Source of the DNA: Acetobacteraceae bacterium
Lineage (GTDB): Bacteria; Pseudomonadota; Alphaproteobacteria; Acetobacterales; Acetobacteraceae
Length of the DNA: 35,029 nucleotides
Assembly: GCA_025356735.1 (NCBI GenBank)
Contig: JANXRT010000349.1
Coordinates: 1-35,029, forward strand
Reading direction: 5' to 3'
In this document: piece after piece, positions 30,041 to 35,029 of the stretch
How positions within the stretch are numbered: position 1 is the stretch's first letter
How the letters are laid out: each line of letters opens with the position of its first letter
Translations under genes and position numbers: made by a program
Notes under the pieces: model-generated
The model's database searches: none
Seen by the model: only the letters and a program-made list of their open reading frames with translations
Told to the model about the DNA's origin: nothing

Positions 30041-31586
30041 CGCGGCCGATCAGGGATTTTCCCGTCATCTCGGCAGGTTGCGGCAAATCCATCAGCTGCA
30101 ACAGGGTCGGTGCGATGTCGGCCAGGCTGCCGTCGTTCAGCCGGCGCAGATCCCTCCGGCCAGACAACAGGAACACCGGCACCGGGTTGGTGGTGTGGGC
30201 GGTATGTGGTCCGCCGGTGACCGGATCGCGCATCATCTCGCAGTTGCCGTGGTCGGCGGTGACCAGCAGCGCGCCGCCGGCCTGCGACACCGCGGCGGCA
30301 AGGCGGCCCAGGCAAAGATCAACCGTCTCCACGGCGCGGATCGCCGCCGGCAGGCTGCCGGTGTGGCCGACCATGTCGGCATTGGCGAAATTCAGGATGA
30401 TCAGGTCAAATTCTTTCCCGGCGATCGCCGCCACCGCCCGATCGGTCAGCTCCGGTGCCGACATCTCCGGCTGAAGGTCGTAGGTCGCGACCCGTGGCGA
30501 GGGCACCATGATGCGCGTCTCGCCCGGGTTCGGGGTCTCGACGCCGCCGTTGAGAAAATACGTCACGTGCGGATATTTCTCGGTCTCGGCCATGCGCAAT
30601 TGGCTGCGCCCGGCGGCCGCCACGATCTGGCCGAGCAGGTTGTCCATCACCACGGGGGGCAGGATTTCGGTGACGAAGGGCGCCAGCGCGTCGCTGTATC
30701 GGGTCATCGAGACCGCGGCGGCGAACTTCACGACGCGCCTGCGGGTGAAGCCCTCGAACCCCGGATCGACCAGGGCTGCGAAGATCTCGCGCGCCCGGTC
30801 GGCGCGGAAGTTGAAGCACAGCAGCGCGTCGCCGTCTCGCATCCCGGCATAGTCGCCAACCGCTGCCGGCACCACGAACTCGTCGGTGACGTTTTCGATG
30901 TAGGCGTGATCGATTACCGAGGCGGCGTCGGCGTATCTAGGCCCCTCAGCCTCGACCATCGCGAGGTAAGCTTTCTCGACGCGTTCCCAGCGCCGGTCGC
31001 GGTCCATCGCGTAGTAGCGGCCGCTGACCGTGGCGATCGGTACGCCAGTGGGCACCACGCCGACGGGCAGCGCCGCGCGCAGCCGGGCGATATCCTCGTT
31101 GCCGGAGCGCGGCGGGGTGTCGCGCCCGTCGGTGAAGGCATGCAGCACGGTTTTCACCCCGGCCCGGACCAACGCCCGGGCCAACACCGCAGCATGGTCC
31201 TGGTGGGAGTGCACCCCGCCGGGCGACACCAGCCCGAACAGGTGGCAGGTTCCCCCGGTGGCGTGCAGCTTGGCCACTAGATCGAGCAGCACCGGGCTTT
31301 TCGCCAGCGACCCGTCCTCGGTGGCGCGGGCGATGCGCGGCAGGTCCTGCATGACGACGCGGCCGGCGCCGATATTGAGATGGCCGACCTCCGAGTTGCC
31401 CATCTGCCCCGCCGGCAGCCCGACATCGAGGCCGGAAGTGTGCAGGAATGCGCGCGGACAGGCCTCCCACAACCGGGAGAAATTCGGCGTGCGCGCCTGG
31501 CGCACCGCATTGTCGGCTGGATCGTCGCGCCACCCCCAGCCATCGAGGATAGCCAGCATGACGGGGCGGGTTGTCTGCTCGGCCAT
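30018..31586 (-). CDS. gpmI: 2,3-bisphosphoglycerate-independent phosphoglycerate mutase
   Basis: Glycolytic/gluconeogenic enzyme interconverting 3- and 2-phosphoglycerate with two Mn2+ ions through a phosphoserine. From ATG 31586 (MAEQTTRPVMLAILDGWGWR) it has 522 aa, normal for GpmI; the extra 33 residues in the track are Pro/Gly-rich and not family-like. Visible sites are LDGWG (metal-binding Asp), QMGNSEVGHLNIGAGR with the catalytic Ser (about residue 66), DGRDTPP, NFRADRAR, FANADMVGHTG, TADHGNCE and HTTNPVPV. Location between rlmH and envC is a common alphaproteobacterial arrangement. Confidence 0.96.
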   Translation of the reverse strand: MAEQTTRPVMLAILDGWGWRDDPADNAVRQARTPNFSRLWEACPRAFLHTSGLDVGLPAGQMGNSEVGHLNIGAGRVVMQDLPRIARATEDGSLAKSPVLLDLVAKLHATGGTCHLFGLVSPGGVHSHQDHAAVLARALVRAGVKTVLHAFTDGRDTPPRSGNEDIARLRAALPVGVVPTGVPIATVSGRYYAMDRDRRWERVEKAYLAMVEAEGPRYADAASVIDHAYIENVTDEFVVPAAVGDYAGMRDGDALLCFNFRADRAREIFAALVDPGFEGFTRRRVVKFAAAVSMTRYSDALAPFVTEILPPVVMDNLLGQIVAAAGRSQLRMAETEKYPHVTYFLNGGVETPNPGETRIMVPSPRVATYDLQPEMSAPELTDRAVAAIAGKEFDLIILNFANADMVGHTGSLPAAIRAVETVDLCLGRLAAAVSQAGGALLVTADHGNCEMMRDPVTGGPHTAHTTNPVPVFLLSGRRDLRRLNDGSLADIAPTLLQLMDLPQPAEMTGKSLIGRDAARAAD

Positions 31587-31691
31587 TCCTGTCTCCGTGC
31601 CGTGCGGCGTTGTCCCAGTGCCTGGTTGCGTAGCGCCGGGGGCGGGCGGCGACAAGAGAGGATCAGAGCTGGACCCCATCTGCATCTTTGG

Positions 31692-32147
31692 TCAAGGCCG
31701 GCCCGACCGATGGTAGGGATGATTGGCGGCGATCGCGCGGGCGCGGAAAATTTGCTCGGCCAGCAGTACCCGCACCAGCCGGTGCGGCCAGGTCAGCCGG
31801 CCCAGCGACAGAATTGCGTCGGCGCGCGCGATCACCGCGCCGTCCAGCCCCTCCGGTCCGCCGATCAGGAAACATACCGGGCGCGATTGTTCGAGCCAGC
31901 GCGCCAGGTCGCGCGAAAAACCCTCGCTGTCGGGCGTGGCGCCGGCGAGGTCGAGCGCCACGGCGTGGGCGTTGGCGGGAAGTGCGTCGAGCAGGGCGGC
32001 ACCCTCCCGACGTTTGGCCTCGGTGGCGGAGCCTGGCGCCTCAGCGACTTCGAAAACCTCGATCTTCGGACGCAGCCGGGCGTTATAGCGGGCAAACAGC
32101 TCCGCCTCCGGACCTTGGCGCAGCCGGCCGACGGCGATCAGCCGCAT
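31692..32147 (-). CDS. rlmH: 23S rRNA (pseudouridine-1915-N3)-methyltransferase RlmH
   Basis: SPOUT-class methyltransferase that modifies pseudouridine 1915 in helix 69 of 23S rRNA within the assembled ribosome. ATG 32147 ([14 protein letters not shown]) gives 151 aa, the usual length. SAM-binding and knot motifs are [14 protein letters not shown] (about residues 97-110), [24 protein letters not shown] (about 117-140) and the C-terminal NHPYHR. The 436-aa ORF in the track includes 285 N-terminal residues antisense to the glutathione transferase gene and is an artefact. It is the first gene of the run in this window and divergent from that transferase gene, 84 bp away. Confidence 0.95.
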   Translation of the reverse strand: MRLIAVGRLRQGPEAELFARYNARLRPKIEVFEVAEAPGSATEAKRREGAALLDALPANAHAVALDLAGATPDSEGFSRDLARWLEQSRPVCFLIGGPEGLDGAVIARADAILSLGRLTWPHRLVRVLLAEQIFRARAIAANHPYHRSGRP

Positions 32148-32231
32148 CGCGTGTGACAGTTTGGCGCGGCGATTGACGCGCGCGCTGGTCCGCCCGCATC
32201 GTTGAGCAACCAATATGGGGAGAAAACATAC

Positions 32232-32951
32232 ATGATCGACCTTTACGCCGCGGGCAGCCCGAATGTCGTCAAGATCTACATAGCATTGGAGGAGTTTGGC
32301 CTGCCCTACGCCGTCCATCCGGTGGACGTGTTCGGCAACGCCCAGTTCAACCCGGACTTCCTGAAGCTCAATCCAAACGCCAAGGTGCCGGTGATCGTCG
32401 ACCATGACGGTCCGGGCGGCAAGCCTTACACGGTGTTCGAGAGCGGCGCGATTTTGATCTATCTCGCCGAGAAGACGGGAAAACTGCTGGCCCGCGATGG
32501 CGCTGCCCGCTACGACGCGCTGCAATGGCTGATGGTGCAGATGACCGGCATCGGCCCGATGTCCGGCCAGCTGGTACATTTTGTCCGGTTCGCGCCGAAA
32601 GACATGGATCACGGCTACTCGCTGAGCCGTTACAGGACCCAGGTCGTCACCCTGTGCAAGATCCTCGAGGCGCGGCTTGCGGACAGCAAATACCTTGGCG
32701 GCGCCGACTACTCGATCGCCGATGTCGCGACCTTCCCGTGGGCGCGGCTGTTCGAGATGCTGCTGGGTGCGGCGGCGAAAACCGACTACCCGCAAATCAC
32801 GCGCTGGGTCGCCGACATCGCGCAGCGTCCGGCGGTGGTGAAGGCGCTGGCTGCCACGGACGCCGTCCGGGCCAAGGCGACCACGCCGGACAAGGCGACC
32901 GCGGAGCAGATGGATCGAGTGTTTGGACGTGGGAAGTTTGCCGTGGCCTAG
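32232..32951 (+). CDS. glutathione S-transferase family protein (nu-class/YfcG-like)
   Basis: A 239-aa glutathione transferase-fold protein. The N-terminal thioredoxin-like domain (about residues 1-85) has [35 protein letters not shown] with the cis-proline loop, and [13 protein letters not shown] with the gamma-glutamyl-binding ES pair. The all-helical C-terminal domain has [14 protein letters not shown]. The ILIYLAEK and [13 protein letters not shown] patterns suggest the nu class (YfcG/YghU), whose members act as disulfide reductases or peroxidases. I chose ATG 32232 because GGGGAGA precedes it; the track start is a TTG ten codons earlier, upstream of that site. It is divergent from rlmH and followed by repeat copy E. 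Confidence 0.9.
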   Translation: MIDLYAAGSPNVVKIYIALEEFGLPYAVHPVDVFGNAQFNPDFLKLNPNAKVPVIVDHDGPGGKPYTVFESGAILIYLAEKTGKLLARDGAARYDALQWLMVQMTGIGPMSGQLVHFVRFAPKDMDHGYSLSRYRTQVVTLCKILEARLADSKYLGGADYSIADVATFPWARLFEMLLGAAAKTDYPQITRWVADIAQRPAVVKALAATDAVRAKATTPDKATAEQMDRVFGRGKFAVA

Positions 32952-33087
32952 AAGCAAGCCGGGGCCAGCCCCGGACCCCGCCGGGGTAGCGCCCCAGGGC
33001 ACCTAACTTAGGTAGTGGTTTCCAAAGGCTTGCCTTTGGCGGGGTTTCCACTTTGGAAGCATGGGGCAGCGCCCCTGGCCTTGCTTC
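32952..33087 (+). repeat. dispersed intergenic repeat, copy E (diverged, with internal hairpin)
   Basis: Ends aagcaagccggggccagcccc and ggggcagcgcccctggccttgctt are imperfect inverted repeats. The left part, ccccgccggggtagcgccccagggcacctaacttaggta, aligns with copy A in the same orientation. The right half differs and contains CCAAAGGCTTGCCTTTGG, a strong palindrome not in other copies. It begins right after the glutathione transferase stop and ends 25 bases before the DUF374 gene ATG. Confidence 0.75.
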
Positions 33088-33112
33088 CCTTTGCCATGCT
33101 ACCGCCGCGCGA

Positions 33113-33787
33113 ATGAAACGGATCCTGCGCCACCCCGCCACCCAGGCGGCCTTCGCCCACGGGGTCGGCCTGTATCTCTGGTTCACCTATCTCACCACGC
33201 GCTGGGTCTTTGTCGGCAGCGAGCACCTGGCACCCTATGTCGGCGGCGCGCCGATGGTCTGCGCGTTCTGGCATGAGCGGCTGCCGCTGATGCCGAAGCT
33301 GTGGCTACTCGCCCGCAACATGGCGGGCGGCGGCGGCGCGCGGGTTCACGTGCTGGTCAGCCAGCACCGCGACGGACGGTTCATTGGCACGGTAATGCGC
33401 TGGTTCCGTATCGACGTGGTGTTCGGCTCCTCCTCGAAAGGCGGTGCGGCCAGCACCCGCGCGTTGCTGACCCTCATGGCGAAAGGCGAGCAGGTCGGGA
33501 TCACCCCCGATGGGCCGCGCGGGCCGCGCCGGGTGGCCGCAGCCGGTGTGGCACAGCTCGCGGCGCTGGCCGGCGTGGTGGTGCTGCCGACCGCCGCCCA
33601 AATCTCGCATCGCAAGGTGTTGCGCAGCTGGGACCGCATGGTCGTGCCGCTGCCATTCGGGCGTGGCGTGGTCGTGGTCGGAACGCCCATCGCCGTGCCG
33701 CGCCGCGACTGGCAGGCATCGACCGCCATCATCGAGGCGGCATTGACCGATGCGGCGGACCGGGCCGACCAGCTTTGTGGCCTATGA
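33113..33787 (+). CDS. DUF374 lysophospholipid acyltransferase family protein
   Basis: A 224-aa protein of the DUF374 branch of lysophospholipid acyltransferases, often found beside waaA and lpxK and thought to act in lipid A/LPS formation. An N-terminal hydrophobic segment (about residues 12-35) precedes APMVCAFWHERLPLMP (about 45-60) and the family motifs VSQHRDGRFIG (about 81-91), FGSSSKGGAASTRAL (about 104-118) and VGITPDGPRGPRRVA (about 128-142). The exact acyl donor and acceptor are not known. ATG 33113 is preferred over the track start, which lies in repeat copy E. Its TGA overlaps the waaA ATG (ATGA). Confidence 0.9.
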   Translation: MKRILRHPATQAAFAHGVGLYLWFTYLTTRWVFVGSEHLAPYVGGAPMVCAFWHERLPLMPKLWLLARNMAGGGGARVHVLVSQHRDGRFIGTVMRWFRIDVVFGSSSKGGAASTRALLTLMAKGEQVGITPDGPRGPRRVAAAGVAQLAALAGVVVLPTAAQISHRKVLRSWDRMVVPLPFGRGVVVVGTPIAVPRRDWQASTAIIEAALTDAADRADQLCGL

Positions 33788-35029
33788 GTTTCTCGCTGCG
33801 TCTGTGGATGCTGGCGACCGGCGCGCTGGCGCCGGCGCTGCGCCTATTGCTGGCCCGCCGCGCGGCGGGCGGCAAGGAGATCGCCAGCCGATTGGATGAG
33901 CGGTTCGGCATCGACCCGACGCCCAGGCCGCCGGGCACGCTGGTCTGGCTGCATGCCGCCAGCCTGGGCGAGACAACATCCATTCTGCCGGTGCTGCGCG
34001 CGCTGCCTTTGGGCGTGCAGGCGCTGGTCACCACCGGCACCGTGACCTCGGCCGCGCTGCTCGACCGCCGGCTGCCCGAGCTTGGATTGGCCGGGCGGGT
34101 GCGCCACCGGTTCGTGCCGCTGGATGTCCGCGCCTGGGTCGAGCGCTTCCTGGATCACTGGCGGCCGGATATCGCCGCCTTTGTCGAGAGCGAGCTGTGG
34201 CCGAACCTGCTCGCCGGCTGTGCCGCGCGACGCATCCCGGCGGTGCTGATCAACGCACGGATGTCGGCGCGCAGTTTCTCCGCGTGGTCGCGGTTCCCAT
34301 GGATCGCGCGCGACATGCTCGGCGGTTTTGCCGAGGTCCAGGCGCGCAGCGAGCCCGATGCGCAGCGCTTGCGCGCGCTCGGCGCCCGAAACGTGACGAT
34401 GCCGGGCGACCTCAAATTCGCCGCCGACCCGCTGCCGGTCGATGCCGTCGAGTTCGGCCGGCTGCAACGGGTGTTGGCCAGCCGGCCGGTCTGGGTCGCC
34501 GCCAGCACCCATCCCGGCGAGGACGAAATCGTCATCGCCGCGCACCGCCTGCTGGCCGCCCGATTTTTCGATGTCCTGACGATCGTCGTTCCCCGCCATG
34601 CGGACCGTGGCCCGGAGATCGCGTGGCTTACGGGCGATCTCACGTCATCCCGCCGCGCACTTGGCGAGCCGCCGCCGGACGGCGGCATCTGGATCGCCGA
34701 CACGATGGGCGAGCTCGGGTTGTTTTACCGGCTGGCGCCGATCGTCCTGGTCGGCCGCAGCCTGGTGGCACCGGGCGGCGGACAGAATCCGCTGGAGCCC
34801 GCACGGCTCGGCTGCGCGGTGGCGGTCGGGCCGTTCTGTGCGAATTTCCTGACGCCGAATGCGATCCTGGAGACCGCCGGCGGGCTCGCGCGGGTGGCTG
34901 ACGCCGCGGAGCTGGCGGTCTGGGTTGGCGGCATGATCGACCATCCCGACAGGCGGGCGGCGATGGGTGCCTGCGCCGAGGCAGCGTCCGCCGCCCATGC
35001 CGCCCTGCCCGGACGGATCGCGGCCAGGC
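33784..35029 (+). CDS. waaA: 3-deoxy-D-manno-octulosonic acid (Kdo) transferase, partial at right edge
   Basis: Inner-membrane glycosyltransferase (GT30) that attaches Kdo to lipid IVA in LPS synthesis. It is absent from the ORF track because no stop occurs before the window ends; I translated 415 codons without interruption. An N-terminal hydrophobic segment (about residues 1-25) is followed by WLHAASLGETTS with the catalytic glutamate (about 59-70), FVESELWPNLLAG, INARMSARSFSAWSRFP, AASTHPGEDEIVI, VVPRHADRG and APGGGQNPLEPARLG (about 330-345). All of these are WaaA hallmarks. Only a few C-terminal residues should be missing. It is translationally coupled to the DUF374 gene; lpxK would be expected downstream. 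Confidence 0.93.
   Translation, partial: MSFSLRLWMLATGALAPALRLLLARRAAGGKEIASRLDERFGIDPTPRPPGTLVWLHAASLGETTSILPVLRALPLGVQALVTTGTVTSAALLDRRLPELGLAGRVRHRFVPLDVRAWVERFLDHWRPDIAAFVESELWPNLLAGCAARRIPAVLINARMSARSFSAWSRFPWIARDMLGGFAEVQARSEPDAQRLRALGARNVTMPGDLKFAADPLPVDAVEFGRLQRVLASRPVWVAASTHPGEDEIVIAAHRLLAARFFDVLTIVVPRHADRGPEIAWLTGDLTSSRRALGEPPPDGGIWIADTMGELGLFYRLAPIVLVGRSLVAPGGGQNPLEPARLGCAVAVGPFCANFLTPNAILETAGGLARVADAAELAVWVGGMIDHPDRRAAMGACAEAASAAHAALPGRIAAR

Noticed and set aside
32148-33002. ORF-track extension of rlmH to 436 aa
   Set aside because: It is antisense to the glutathione transferase gene; the RlmH start MRLIAVG at 32147 gives the normal length.
1-35029. tRNA genes, CRISPR arrays, transposases or prophage
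   Set aside because: I looked for cloverleaf-like segments, regularly spaced short repeats and transposase motifs and found none; the only repeats are the dispersed intergenic family and the ftsX tandem repeat.

Overview
The window is GC-rich (visibly about two-thirds G+C) chromosomal DNA of an alphaproteobacterium, most likely from the Acetobacteraceae/Rhodospirillales (for example a Rhodopila- or Acidisphaera-like genus). The clues are the gene order rlmH-gpmI-envC-ctpA-divergent polysaccharide deacetylase-rppH, a DUF1489 gene, a zinc-ribbon gene divergent from ftsE-ftsX, and a GC-rich intergenic repeat with the core GGGGCTCTGCCCC. The taxonomy is inferred from reading, not from a database search. 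Genes are densely packed. I saw no rRNA, tRNA, CRISPR array, transposase or phage gene.

Layout. (1) 240-4628 (-): an RND efflux pair, periplasmic adaptor then HAE1-type inner-membrane pump, with no outer-membrane partner or local regulator in view. (2) 4792-7648 (+): hydroxymethylglutaryl-CoA lyase, M19 dipeptidase and aldo/keto reductase. (3) 7776-14919 (+): a six-gene hydrogenase-4-like operon, hyfB-C-E-F-G-I, in which every stop codon overlaps the next start. The HyfG large subunit lacks the cysteines that bind the [NiFe] centre (SGDT where hydrogenases have CGIC, and no C-terminal DPCxxC), and no hyfH ferredoxin gene is present. This matches the poorly characterised energy-converting-hydrogenase-related (Ehr) complexes rather than a true hydrogenase, and it is the most interesting system here. 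(4) 14994-15789 (-): a small secreted His/Lys/Thr-rich protein and a DUF1489 protein, followed by a 318-bp AT-richer gap with a palindrome.

(5) 16108-19180 (-): the divisome ABC pair ftsE-ftsX with ydcF-like and plsC-like genes, tightly overlapped, and a divergent zinc-ribbon membrane protein (19317-19703, +). (6) 19715-24854 (-): a surface-glycan cluster of a 922-aa two-glycosyltransferase fusion, a beta-rich protein resembling ChW repeats, and a GT4 glycosyltransferase. (7) 24899-32147 (-): a dienelactone hydrolase and the conserved run rlmH, gpmI, envC, ctpA, divergent polysaccharide deacetylase, rppH. EnvC has a degenerate LytM site, as expected for an amidase activator working with FtsEX, which lies about 10 kb away. 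(8) 32232-35029 (+): a nu-class-like glutathione transferase, a DUF374 acyltransferase and a nearly complete waaA (Kdo transferase) that runs off the right edge and is absent from the supplied ORF track.

Five copies of one intergenic repeat family (about 50-135 bp, with imperfect terminal inverted repeats) lie at 55-183, 4711-4758, 7649-7772, 20985-21064 and 32952-33087. Four of them abut gene starts, and translating through them gives false N-terminal extensions in the ORF track. I trimmed the starts accordingly.
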